The translations under genes and the position numbers were made by a program. The notes beneath the pieces were generated by a model. It did not search any database, was not told the origin of the DNA, and saw only the letters and a list, made by a program, of their open reading frames with translations. Positions 25,674-33,115 of a DNA stretch of 34,392 bases are shown here, in pieces. Numbering within the stretch: the first letter of the stretch is position 1; each line of letters begins with the position of its first letter. The DNA is from Planctomycetota bacterium (GTDB lineage Bacteria > Planctomycetota > JAJSAM01 > JAJVHW01), in contig JAIOPE010000137.1 in NCBI GenBank assembly GCA_021414065.1, forward strand, positions 1-34,392. The letters are read 5' to 3'.

Positions 25674-27254
25674 TCAGCGCCTCAGGTCGTTCACGACCAC
25701 GAAGAGCATGAAGGAGAGCAGGAGGACGAGCCCGGTCCACTGGACGACTTCGAGCACCCGGTCGGGGAGCGGGCGGCCGCGCACCTTCTCGATCGTGATC
25801 AGGGCGAGCTGACCGCCGTCGAGGAGGGGCACCGGCAGCACATTGAGCACTGCCAGGTTCATGCTGATCATCCCGAGGAAGAGAAACAGGTACGGCCAGC
25901 CCATGTCGGCCGTCTCGTAGGTGGACTTCGCGAGTGCGATGGGGCCCTGGAGTTGCTTCGCGCTGACTCCGCCGGTCACGAGCGAACGCAACGTGGACAG
26001 GATCCGCATTACCCAGCGGTGCGTGCGATCGAGCCCAAGGCCGGCCGCCCTGAGGACGTTCTCCTCGCGGACGTTGTGCCGGAGGCCGGGCATCGCGACG
26101 CCGAGATCTCCGAGCGTCTCCGCCGTGAACTTCGCCGGGCGCACCTGCGTGGTCGTCGGCGCGGCGCTTCCTTCCGGCGCGCGCCACTCGATCGCCACCT
26201 CGCGCGCCGCCGGCCCGGCGATCGCGACGGCTTTTTTCAGATCGTCGAGCGTGCGCACGGGCGCTCCGTCGGCCGAGACCAGCCGTGCGCCTGTGGGGAT
26301 GCCGGCGTCGCGCGCGGCGCTCGGCAGTGTCGGATCGATCGTCACCGTCAGCCACTCGCCGACCGGAGCCGCGGCGTCGTGCGCAATCCCGATCCGCCAG
26401 AGCGAAGTCGGAAGCGGAACCTCCACGCGGGCGTCGTCGCGAACCACGGTCCACGCCACGGACGCGGCGCCTGTCGCCGCGGCGGCGCGGTGGAGCGACC
26501 ACGCCGCTTCGAGATCCGCGACCGCGGCACCGTTCACGGCGACCGCGCGGTCGCCGGCGCGCAGGCCGGCGGATTCGGCCTGGGATCCCACTGTGGGGAA
26601 CATCAGTCCCGACGAATCGAGCGCCTGGCTGAAGCCGATCCGACGGATGCCGTCGTCCTTCGACAGTGCTGTGCGGATGCGAATCGGCGGGAGCTCGGCT
26701 CCGGCGCGCTCGACCACGACCTCGACTTCCTCCGTGAACGCGCACTCCTGCGCCACGTCGGAGAAGTCGAGGATGCGGTGGCCGTCGATCCGGAGGAAGC
26801 GATCCCCCGGCTTCAGCCCGGCGGCTTCTGCGGGCATCCCGGGCGTGAGCGAGCCGATCACCGGGGCCGGCAGGTCCACGCCTCTCGAGAACGCGGCGAC
26901 GAAGAGGATGAACGCCGCGATGACGTTCATCGTCACGCCGGCGAGCATGATCGCGGCCTTGCGCGGATACGTCGCGGCGTGAAACGAACGGGGGTTCACG
27001 TCGCCGCGCTCGTCGGGATTCTCGCCGAGGAACTTCACGTACCCGCCGAGCGGCACGGCGGAGAGTCGGTACTCGGTCTCGCCGGGCTGCCACTTCGCGA
27101 GCACCGGGCCGAAACCGATGGAGAACGCCTCGGCCTTCACGCCGCACGCGCGGCCGACGAGGAAGTGGCCGAGTTCGTGGAAGAAGATCAGGCCCCCGAT
27201 TCCGAGGACGGTCTTTGCCACGTTGGCGACGTCAAGAGCGAGAAGGTTCAGCAA
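25674..27254 (-). CDS. RseP-like site-2 protease with three PDZ-like repeats
   Basis: This 526-residue intramembrane zinc metalloprotease (M50, RseP/RasP type) cuts anti-sigma factors or remnant signal peptides in the inner membrane. HELGH at 26-30 is the zinc site; the second motif is NVLPVPLLDGGQL near the C terminus. Between them three PDZ-like units can be read: IGSLTPGMPAEAAGLKPGDRF, VGSQAESAGLRAGDRAVAVNG, and SAARDAGIPTGARLVSADG. E. coli RseP has two. The start is TTG, seven bases after GGAGG; it overlaps the dxr stop by seven bases. Downstream is the UbiA-like gene. The dxr-rseP pairing (isoprenoid and envelope stress) recurs in many bacteria. Confidence 0.9.
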   Translation of the reverse strand: MLNLLALDVANVAKTVLGIGGLIFFHELGHFLVGRACGVKAEAFSIGFGPVLAKWQPGETEYRLSAVPLGGYVKFLGENPDERGDVNPRSFHAATYPRKAAIMLAGVTMNVIAAFILFVAAFSRGVDLPAPVIGSLTPGMPAEAAGLKPGDRFLRIDGHRILDFSDVAQECAFTEEVEVVVERAGAELPPIRIRTALSKDDGIRRIGFSQALDSSGLMFPTVGSQAESAGLRAGDRAVAVNGAAVADLEAAWSLHRAAAATGAASVAWTVVRDDARVEVPLPTSLWRIGIAHDAAAPVGEWLTVTIDPTLPSAARDAGIPTGARLVSADGAPVRTLDDLKKAVAIAGPAAREVAIEWRAPEGSAAPTTTQVRPAKFTAETLGDLGVAMPGLRHNVREENVLRAAGLGLDRTHRWVMRILSTLRSLVTGGVSAKQLQGPIALAKSTYETADMGWPYLFLFLGMISMNLAVLNVLPVPLLDGGQLALITIEKVRGRPLPDRVLEVVQWTGLVLLLSFMLFVVVNDLRR

Positions 27255-28405
27255 TCCGTCGCCTCCGTGCGAGCGCGGCGGTCCGCCGCGAGGATTTCGT
27301 CGAGCGTCGCTTCCCGGGCGGTCCCGGCCGGCGCGAGCCGGTCGAGCGTCCGTCGCACGCGCTCCGCAATCTCCGGGAAGCGGATGCGACCTGCGAGAAA
27401 CGCCTCGACGGCTGCTTCGTCGGCCGCGTTCAGCACGGCGCCCGCAACGCCCCGGTCGCGCGCCACGCGGTGTCCGAGTTCCAGCGCCGGGTACCGGCGC
27501 GGGTCGGGGTCGCGGAACGTGAGCGTTCCGAAGTCGGCGATCGAGAACCGCACCGCTTCGTAGCGTGGCCGGTCCGGGTACGCCATCGCGAACAGGATCG
27601 GGAGTCGCATGTCGGGACGGCTCATCTGGGCCATCACGCTGCCGTCCCGGAACTCGACCATGGAGTGAACGACGGACTGCGGGTGGAGGACGACGCGGAT
27701 CTTCTCGGGCGGCACGTCGAAGAGGACGACCGCTTCGGCGATCTCCAGCGCCTTGTTCATCATCGTGGCGGAGTCCACCGTGATGCGCGGGCCCATCTTC
27801 CAGGTCGGGTGCCGGAGCGCCTCCGCGGGGGTCGCGTGCGCAAGCTCCTCGATGGGGCGGTCGCGGAATGCCCCGCCGCTCGTCGTCAGGAGGATGCGCT
27901 CGACCTCGTCTGCGCGGCCGGAGCGGAGGCATTGGTAGATCGCGGAGTGCTCGCTGTCCACGGGGACGAGCGTGGCGCCGCAGCGCTTTGCGGTGGCGAG
28001 CAGCAACGGCCCCGCCATCACCAGGCTCTCCTTGTTCGCGAGCGCGCAGATGCCGCCCCGCTCCAGCGCGGCGAGCGTCGTGCGGAGCGCCGCAGCGCCG
28101 ACCGTGGACTGGACGAGAACGTCGGAGTCGATGGCATCCATCAGCGCGAGAGCCGCGCCGGCGCCCGCGAACACGCGCAGCTTGAGTCCCTGCGCGCGGG
28201 CCAGCGTCTCCGCCTCGCCCGCGGCGGTGGCGTCCTCGACGGCGATCGCCTCGACGCGGAACTCCGCGGCCTGACGCACGATGGCCGCGGCGCTGGTGTT
28301 CGCCGAAAGCCCGACCACCCGGAAACGGTCGGGGAGCGACCGCGCAACGTCGAGAGCGTTCGCTCCGACGGAGCCGGTTGAACCGAGGATGATGACCCGC
28401 CGCAC
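27248..28405 (-). CDS. dxr: 1-deoxy-D-xylulose 5-phosphate reductoisomerase
   Basis: This 385-residue enzyme makes 2-C-methyl-D-erythritol 4-phosphate with NADPH, the committed step of the MEP isoprenoid pathway. GSTGSVG at 8-14 binds NADPH. ALANKESLV, PVDSEHSAIYQ (metal ligands Asp and Glu), TTSGGAF and HPTWKMGPRITVDSATMMNKALE are the family blocks. It starts with GTG and has no visible Shine-Dalgarno. It heads a minus-strand operon with the RseP-like and UbiA-like genes and is divergent from the TlpA-like gene, with 150 bases between the two starts. An ispA-like gene lies 4 kb away. Confidence 0.96.
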   Translation of the reverse strand: MRRVIILGSTGSVGANALDVARSLPDRFRVVGLSANTSAAAIVRQAAEFRVEAIAVEDATAAGEAETLARAQGLKLRVFAGAGAALALMDAIDSDVLVQSTVGAAALRTTLAALERGGICALANKESLVMAGPLLLATAKRCGATLVPVDSEHSAIYQCLRSGRADEVERILLTTSGGAFRDRPIEELAHATPAEALRHPTWKMGPRITVDSATMMNKALEIAEAVVLFDVPPEKIRVVLHPQSVVHSMVEFRDGSVMAQMSRPDMRLPILFAMAYPDRPRYEAVRFSIADFGTLTFRDPDPRRYPALELGHRVARDRGVAGAVLNAADEAAVEAFLAGRIRFPEIAERVRRTLDRLAPAGTAREATLDEILAADRRARTEATDC

Positions 28406-28490
28406 GGGAAGTGCTTACGGCGGGCGGCGCGGGGCGCGAAGGGGAATCCGCCCGGGTCGCTTGACTTGCGGGCCGGGTGCGCGGAACCTC

Positions 28491-28496
28491 TATCCT
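28491..28496 (+). promoter_or_regulatory. Putative promoter -10 box of the TlpA-like gene
   Basis: TATCCT at 28491-28496 may be the -10 box. TTGACT at 28461-28466 is a good -35 match but 24 bases away, too far for the usual spacing; TTGCGG at 28466-28471 would give 19. The leader would be about 55 bases with AAGGAG at 28545-28550 before the ATG. Confidence 0.35.
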
Positions 28497-28555
28497 GGTT
28501 CGCGCGTCTGTTGGAAGGAGCGCTGTGTTCCGCGGTGCCCTTCGAAGGAGATCCC

Positions 28556-29656
28556 ATGAACGCTTGGTGGAAGAGCTTCGCCGCGACTGCGGCGGTCGTC
28601 CTGATGTCCGTCGCTTCGCCCTCGTCGGCGCGTGCCGACGGCCTTGAGATCGGGGACGAAGCCCCTGCCCTCGACATCATGGAGTGGGTCCAGGGCGAAG
28701 CCGTCGATCTGGCTGCCGCCAAGGGCAAGAACGTCGTCGTCGTCGAGTTCTGGGCCACGTGGTGCGGACCCTGCAAGCAGACGATTCCGCACCTTGGCGA
28801 GGTCCAGGCGAAGTACGCGGACAAGGGCTTGAGGATCATCGGCGTCTCGACCGAGAAGCCCGAAGAGGTCCGCAAGTTCGTGGCGGACAAGACGCCGGAG
28901 TTCAAGTACACGGTCGCGGTGGACAACCTCCAGAACACGTCTGCGGCCTACATGCAGGCGGTCGGCGCCCAGGGCATCCCCCACGCATTCATCATCGACA
29001 AGTCCGGTGCGCTCGCGTGGCACGGCCACCCGACGCAGATGGACGCGGTCCTCGAGAAGGTCGTCGCCGGCACGTTCGACATGGCGAAGGCGAAGAGCAC
29101 GGCCGAGAAGCGCAAGGAGATGTTCCGGCAGCTCCCGACGCGGGATCCGGACCTGATCGGACCCGCCGCGGACGCCGTGCTGGCGACCGATCCGGGCAAC
29201 GAAGAGGCGACGAACATCCGCGTGCAGATCTGGCGCATGAAGGACGACTCCGCGGGGTATCGCAAGTGGTGCGCGGACCTCGTCGCGAAGCTCCAGGCGG
29301 ACGCCGAGGGCCTGAACGGCTTCGCGTGGCGCCTCGCCACCGAGACGGACGTCTCCTGGCGCGACCCATCGCTGGCGCTCTCGGCCGCGAAGAAGGCGGT
29401 CGAGCTGACGCAGGGCAAGCAGGCGGCGAACCTCGACACGCTGGCCCGCGTCTACAGCGAACTCGGACTCATCGACCGTGCCGTCGAGCAGCAGAAGCTC
29501 GCGATCTCCATGCTCGACGCGAAGACGAGCGACGACATGAAGAAGCAGTACGCCGAGGTCCTCGGGTACTACGAGTCGTGCGCCGCCCTCGCGAAGTCGG
29601 AGAAGCCGGCCGCCCCGGCCAAGGCCGACCCGAAGTCCACGCCGAAGAAGAAGTAG
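28556..29656 (+). CDS. Exported TlpA-like thioredoxin-fold protein with helical extension
   Basis: This 366-residue protein has a Sec signal (cleavage near SSARA-DG) and a TlpA/ResA-type thioredoxin domain at about 30-170. FWATWCGPCKQTIPHL carries the redox pair C70/C73, and the cis-Pro region is GIPHAFIIDKSG. The family reduces apo-cytochromes or other periplasmic disulfides. After about 175 comes a helical region (WRMKDDSAGYRKWCADLVAKL; LSAAKKAVELTQGKQAANLDTLARVYSELG) looking like TPR pairs. The tail is Lys/Pro-rich, ending STPKKK. Shine-Dalgarno AAGGAG precedes the ATG. Downstream is a strong hairpin terminator, so the gene is probably monocistronic. Fusion of a TlpA domain to TPR-like helices is common in planctomycetes, from memory. 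Confidence 0.85.
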   Translation: MNAWWKSFAATAAVVLMSVASPSSARADGLEIGDEAPALDIMEWVQGEAVDLAAAKGKNVVVVEFWATWCGPCKQTIPHLGEVQAKYADKGLRIIGVSTEKPEEVRKFVADKTPEFKYTVAVDNLQNTSAAYMQAVGAQGIPHAFIIDKSGALAWHGHPTQMDAVLEKVVAGTFDMAKAKSTAEKRKEMFRQLPTRDPDLIGPAADAVLATDPGNEEATNIRVQIWRMKDDSAGYRKWCADLVAKLQADAEGLNGFAWRLATETDVSWRDPSLALSAAKKAVELTQGKQAANLDTLARVYSELGLIDRAVEQQKLAISMLDAKTSDDMKKQYAEVLGYYESCAALAKSEKPAAPAKADPKSTPKKK

Positions 29657-29680
29657 AACCCGCTTCGATCCGATCCCGAC

Positions 29681-29708
29681 GCGACGGTCTCCCGCCGGAG
29701 ACCGTCGC
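29681..29708 (+). terminator. Strong hairpin after the TlpA-like gene
   Basis: GCGACGGTCTCC (29681-29692) and GGAGACCGTCGC (29697-29708) form a perfect 12-base-pair stem with a CGCC loop, 25 bases after the stop codon. The following sequence TCTCGTTT is only moderately T-rich. This is the clearest terminator in the window and separates the gene from pyrE. Confidence 0.8.
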
Positions 29709-29751
29709 GCTCTCGTTTGCCCTGCCGCTCCCGCGCGTCCGCGATTCGCGC

Positions 29752-29779
29752 GACGTCCCCGTCAGGACGTCCCCGTCAG
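29752..29779 (+). repeat. Tandem 14-bp repeat upstream of pyrE
   Basis: GACGTCCCCGTCAG occurs twice in perfect tandem (29752-29765 and 29766-29779), just before the putative -10 box TAGATT at 29784-29789. The location in the -35 region suggests an operator or activator site, but a chance duplication is also possible. The repeat is not coding. Confidence 0.55.
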
Positions 29780-29783
29780 GCGG

Positions 29784-29808
29784 TAGATTCCGGATCATCC
29801 CCCGGAGG
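29784..29808 (+). promoter_or_regulatory. Putative -10 box and Shine-Dalgarno of pyrE
   Basis: TAGATT at 29784-29789 fits a -10 box and GGAGG at 29804-29808 lies eight bases before the GTG start. The upstream -35 region is filled by the tandem repeat. This supports a leadered pyrE transcript, in contrast to the leaderless set elsewhere in the window. Confidence 0.45.
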
Positions 29809-29816
29809 TTCCGCCC

Positions 29817-30530
29817 GTGCACGACTGGCAGCGTCAGTTCATCGATTTCCTGGTCGAGTCCGGAGCCTTTCGGCTCGGCACGTTCACGCTGAAGAGCGGG
29901 CGGATCTCGCCGACGTTCGTCAACACCGGGTTGGTGGACGACGGCCTCGGGCTGCTTCGTCTCGGCGACGCCTATGCGTCGCGCCTTCTCGAAGCGTGCG
30001 GCGCCGACGGCTTCGACAGCGTGTTCGGGCCTGCGTACAAGGGCGTCCCGCTCGCCGTGGCAACCGCTGTTTCGCTTGCGCAGAAGGGCGTGCGGAAGCC
30101 GTACCTCTTCGATCGCAAGGAGAAGAAGATGCACGGGGAGGAAGCATCCGCGAAGGCCGACGCTGCGGCGCTTCTCGTCGGCCACCGCCCGGTGGCGGGC
30201 GAGCGGATCGTGATGGTGGACGACGTCCTCACGACCGGCGCCACGAAGTACGAATCCGTGGCCCTGCTCCGGTCGCTCGTCGACGGGGTACGTTTCCCGG
30301 CGCTGGTCATCGCCGTGGACCGTCAGGAGGTCGGGCCGGACGGAATCGACGCCTGCTCGAAGTTCACCCAGGACACGGGTGTCCCGGTCCACGCCACCGT
30401 CACGATGACCGAGATTCTGACGCACCTCGGCGCGACCGGACGTCTTCCCGCCGACCTGAAGGCGCGCTGCGTCGCGTACCTCGGCCAGTACGGCACGCCC
30501 GACGCGAAGGCGTGGGCCGCGACTGCCTGA
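29817..30530 (+). CDS. pyrE: Orotate phosphoribosyltransferase
   Basis: This 237-residue enzyme joins orotate to PRPP, giving OMP in pyrimidine synthesis. The PRPP loop is VMVDDVLTTGATK at 132-144. GPAYKGVPLA (71-80) is the orotate/pyrophosphate region, FTLKSGRISPTFVNTG is the N-terminal substrate loop, and LFDRKEKKMHGEE is the catalytic flexible loop region. The GTG start is supported by GGAGG. Length is within the OPRT range (about 200-240). It stands alone between a terminator upstream and a lipoprotein promoter downstream, so it does not form a pyr operon here. Confidence 0.95.
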   Translation: MHDWQRQFIDFLVESGAFRLGTFTLKSGRISPTFVNTGLVDDGLGLLRLGDAYASRLLEACGADGFDSVFGPAYKGVPLAVATAVSLAQKGVRKPYLFDRKEKKMHGEEASAKADAAALLVGHRPVAGERIVMVDDVLTTGATKYESVALLRSLVDGVRFPALVIAVDRQEVGPDGIDACSKFTQDTGVPVHATVTMTEILTHLGATGRLPADLKARCVAYLGQYGTPDAKAWAATA

Positions 30531-30575
30531 TCCGACCTGCACGCGGCGCGTTGATCGACGATCGCCCGCGGCGGG

Positions 30576-30587
30576 TATGCTCGGCGG
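30576..30587 (+). promoter_or_regulatory. Putative leaderless promoter of a lipoprotein gene
   Basis: TATGCT at 30576-30581 lies six bases before the ATG, with no Shine-Dalgarno. TTGATC at 30551-30556 is a possible -35 box with 19-base spacing. The hexamer and gap are identical to those before 11297. Confidence 0.45.
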
Positions 30588-31142
30588 ATGATCCGTTCCG
30601 TCCTTTTCCGTTCGCGGCTCGTGCCTACCTCGTCGGGAACGTCGCCACGAGCGCTTGGTCGCGTCCTCCTCGGTCCGGCCCGGCCGCTCTGCTCCGCGGA
30701 AGGGCGTCGTGAACGGAATCGCTCGTCAATCGTCCTCTCCGTCGCACTCGCAGCGCTCGTCCTCTGCCTGGCGGCGTGCACCCCGCCTGCCGGGTCTCCC
30801 GAGATGGCCGACGTGGATCGCCTCCAGGCCGCCGCGGAGAAGGCGCCGTCGGCGGCTTCGTACGACGCGCTGCGCTACGCGTTGCTCATGGCCGCGCGGA
30901 CACACGAGAACGTCCATGACGCCGTTGGCATCGCCTTCCAGGTGCGCGCCCAGGAGACGCAGGTCCGTCTCGCGGAACTCGTCACCGATTCCGCCGAGCG
31001 CGGTCGGCTCGCGTACGAAGTGATCGACCGGGTGGACGAACTCGAAAAGGGCGACATCCTGCGCGTCTACGAGGAAGTCCTCCCTGGTTCCGCAGCGCGC
31101 ATGCAAGCGTGCCGCGCGAAGGCGAAGACGCTCACCAACTGA
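30588..31142 (+). CDS. Small lipoprotein with unusually long N-region
   Basis: This 184-residue protein has the hydrophobic segment IVLSVALAALVLCLAAC, and C64 is in a good lipobox. The mature part (about 120 residues) is helical, with ALRYALLMAARTHENVHDAV and RLAELVTDSAERGRLAYEVIDRV, and no motif I recognise. The oddity is a basic N-region of about 45 residues before the hydrophobic core, much longer than a normal lipoprotein signal. Only the ATG and a GTG at codon 12 are in-frame starts before the signal segment. The promoter-like TATGCT just before the ATG supports the long version. It overlaps the opposing EamA gene by 11 bases at the 3' ends. Confidence 0.65.
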   Translation: MIRSVLFRSRLVPTSSGTSPRALGRVLLGPARPLCSAEGRRERNRSSIVLSVALAALVLCLAACTPPAGSPEMADVDRLQAAAEKAPSAASYDALRYALLMAARTHENVHDAVGIAFQVRAQETQVRLAELVTDSAERGRLAYEVIDRVDELEKGDILRVYEEVLPGSAARMQACRAKAKTLTN

Positions 31143-32118
31143 ATCGCTGGCGGAACGCGAGCAACGCGACCCCGCCGACGGCGATCGCAGCTCCGACGTA
31201 CGCCCGGGGGTTTGCGCGTTCGCCGGTCAGGAAGCGGGAGGCCGGCAGCACGAGCACGGTCGCCAGCGCGAGGAGCGTCTGCGCGATCGCCGCCTCGGTG
31301 TGAGCGAACGCCACGAGCGAGAGCCAGACGCCGACGGCGGGTCCGAACACGGAGCCGGCGAGCGACCACCCGAGCGCGGTGCGATCGCGCACGACGTCCG
31401 CGGTCTGCCGGAGGCGGCCCGTCAGGATCGTGAACACGAGCAGCGCGGCCGTTCCCACCAGCATCCGGAGCAAAGTTCCGAGCAACGGGGTGACGACCTG
31501 TGGGTGCGCTCCCCCAAACGCGAGGCCGCCGAGCGGAGTGTCGGCTCCGACCTGCCCGAGGCCCGCTTTCGACAGCACGGCGCCGCCCGCCTGTCCGAGC
31601 GCCGCGCACACGCCGAGCGCGATCCCCTCGCCGATGCTCCCGCGGACGGCCTCGCCGCCGTGCGTCCGGTCCAGCACGACCCACGCGATTCCGGCGAGGG
31701 TTAGGGCCATCCCGGCAATCCCGACAGGCCCGATGCGCTCGCCCAGCAGCCAGGCCGCGAGGAGTGCGACGATCACCGGAGCCAGCGCAGTGAGGAGCGA
31801 CACACGCCGGGCGCCCAGAATCACGAACGCCCGGAACAGGGCCGCGTCGCCGAGCGTCAGACCCACGACGCCCGACGCGCTGAGGAGCAGCGCCTGCCGC
31901 GTCGGGGGCGCAGCTTCGAAGCCCTGCGCGATCCCGCAGACGACGAACGCCACGCCCAGCAGCACGCATGCCACGAGGAGCCGAAACTGGTTGACGGCGG
32001 TCGCTCCGGCGCGTCGAGACGCAGCCGTGAAGCTCACCGTGGACAGGGCCCAGCACGCCGCGCACGCGAGCGCGGCAGACTCTCCCACGGGCAACAGGCT
32101 GGCGGTGTCGGGGTCCAA
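31132..32118 (-). CDS. EamA/DMT family transporter
   Basis: This 328-residue membrane protein of the drug/metabolite transporter superfamily has about ten hydrophobic segments in two EamA repeats. The first covers the N-terminal half (ACWALSTVSFTAASRRAG; LLTALAPVIVALLAAWLLGERIGPVGIAGMAL). The second is in the C-terminal half (FGPAVGVWLSLVAFAHTEAAIAQTLLALATVLVLP, FLTGERANPRAYVGAAIAVGG). The paired LLGER and LTGER helix ends are typical of EamA domains. A TTG start is used; a -10-like TATCCT lies eight bases upstream. The substrate is unknown; members export amino acids, nucleotides and drugs. It is divergent from the prenyl synthase gene. Confidence 0.88.
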   Translation of the reverse strand: MDPDTASLLPVGESAALACAACWALSTVSFTAASRRAGATAVNQFRLLVACVLLGVAFVVCGIAQGFEAAPPTRQALLLSASGVVGLTLGDAALFRAFVILGARRVSLLTALAPVIVALLAAWLLGERIGPVGIAGMALTLAGIAWVVLDRTHGGEAVRGSIGEGIALGVCAALGQAGGAVLSKAGLGQVGADTPLGGLAFGGAHPQVVTPLLGTLLRMLVGTAALLVFTILTGRLRQTADVVRDRTALGWSLAGSVFGPAVGVWLSLVAFAHTEAAIAQTLLALATVLVLPASRFLTGERANPRAYVGAAIAVGGVALLAFRQRFSW

Positions 32119-32132
32119 GCCCGGCGAGGATA
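32119..32132 (-). promoter_or_regulatory. Putative leaderless promoter of the EamA gene
   Basis: On the minus strand TATCCT (32132-32127) precedes the TTG start by eight bases, with no Shine-Dalgarno in between. It matches the pattern seen before metG, 11297, 30588 and 32225. Confidence 0.4.
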
Positions 32133-32149
32133 CGCCGCCGGCGCGGATC

Positions 32150-32199
32150 GATCATGAAGGACCCCGCCGACCGTGGCCCGCGTACGTTCATGAATGATC
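32150..32199. repeat. Inverted repeat in the EamA/ispA divergent gap
   Basis: GATCATGAA (32150-32158) faces TTCATGAATGATC (32187-32199), an imperfect inverted repeat with an AATG insertion in the right arm; TTCATGAA itself is palindromic. It lies between the two divergent start sites and could be an operator shared by both genes. The AT-rich arms stand out in this GC-rich DNA. Confidence 0.35.
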
Positions 32200-32212
32200 C
32201 GCAGGCGTTGCG

Positions 32213-32224
32213 TAGCATGGTGCC
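32213..32224 (+). promoter_or_regulatory. Putative leaderless promoter of the prenyl synthase gene
   Basis: TAGCAT at 32213-32218 is six bases before the GTG start, with no Shine-Dalgarno. It is one of the set of TAnnnT hexamers at fixed distance from start codons in this window. Confidence 0.45.
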
Positions 32225-33115
32225 GTGAGCGATCCGACCCGACCGATCCGCGAGTACCTCGCCGCCTGGGGACCCCGGGTCGAGGCCGCCCTGGACCTGC
32301 ACCTTCCCCCGGCCGACCGCGATCCGCAACGTTGTCACCAGGCGATGCGATGGAGCGTCCTTGGAGGCGGCAAGCGTCTCCGCCCGGCTCTGGTGCTGCT
32401 CGGCGCTCGCGCGGCGGGGGGCGATGAGGCGTCGGTGCTCGGCGTGGCGTGCGCCGTGGAGTTCCTCCACACCTACAGCCTGATCCACGACGACCTGCCG
32501 GCGATGGACGACGACGACTACCGCCGCGGGCGACTCTCCTGTCACGCGAAGTTCGACGAAGCGACGGCCATCCTTGCCGGCGACGCGCTGAACACGCACG
32601 CTTTCGGTCTGCTCGCGACGACCAGCCCCGACCCGTCGCGCGTCGCGTCGCTGGTCGCGGAACTCGCCGCGGCTTCCGGCACGCACGGGATGGTCGGCGG
32701 TCAGTGCGCCGATCTCGAGGGCGAGGGCGGCGCACCCGACGAGCTCATGGTGCGCAGCATTCACGAGCGGAAAACCGGCGCGCTGATCACGGCGTCGCTG
32801 CGGATGGGCGCGATCGCGGTGGGAGCCGACAACCGGTTGCTGGCCGATCTCGGTGAGTTTGCGCGTCGCCTGGGCCTCGCATTCCAGATCGTGGACGACG
32901 TGCTAGACGAGGAGGGCGCGGCCGTGGACCTCGGCAAGACGCCGGGCAAGGACCGGGCCCAGGGCAAAGTCACCTACCCTGCCGCGATCGGGGTCGCAGC
33001 GAGTCGGGCACGCGCCGACGAACTGGTCCGCGACGCCGCGCCGTTCGCGGCCGGTACGCCGGCGACACCACAGCTCATCAGCCTCGCGGCGTACGTCCTC
33101 GCGAGGCATTCTTGA
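32225..33115 (+). CDS. ispA: Polyprenyl synthetase (farnesyl/geranylgeranyl diphosphate synthase, IspA-like)
   Basis: This 296-residue trans-prenyltransferase condenses IPP with allylic diphosphates. GGGKRLRP is at 47-54. The first Asp-rich motif DDLPAMDDDDYRRG is at 89-102, with the two-residue insertion between Asp pairs typical of bacterial FPP synthases. The second Asp-rich motif DDVLD is at 224-228, followed by GKTPGKD and GKVTYPA. E. coli IspA has 299 residues. Chain length (C15 or C20) depends on residues before the first motif (HTYSLIHDD) and cannot be fixed. GTG start, probably leaderless. The stop overlaps the nadK start by TTGA, forming an operon with it. Confidence 0.9.
   Translation: MSDPTRPIREYLAAWGPRVEAALDLHLPPADRDPQRCHQAMRWSVLGGGKRLRPALVLLGARAAGGDEASVLGVACAVEFLHTYSLIHDDLPAMDDDDYRRGRLSCHAKFDEATAILAGDALNTHAFGLLATTSPDPSRVASLVAELAAASGTHGMVGGQCADLEGEGGAPDELMVRSIHERKTGALITASLRMGAIAVGADNRLLADLGEFARRLGLAFQIVDDVLDEEGAAVDLGKTPGKDRAQGKVTYPAAIGVAASRARADELVRDAAPFAAGTPATPQLISLAAYVLARHS

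Noticed and set aside
31067-32764. Minus-strand frame of 565 codons near the EamA and prenyl synthase genes
   Set aside because: Shadow frame with no recognisable domain, overlapping two confident genes.
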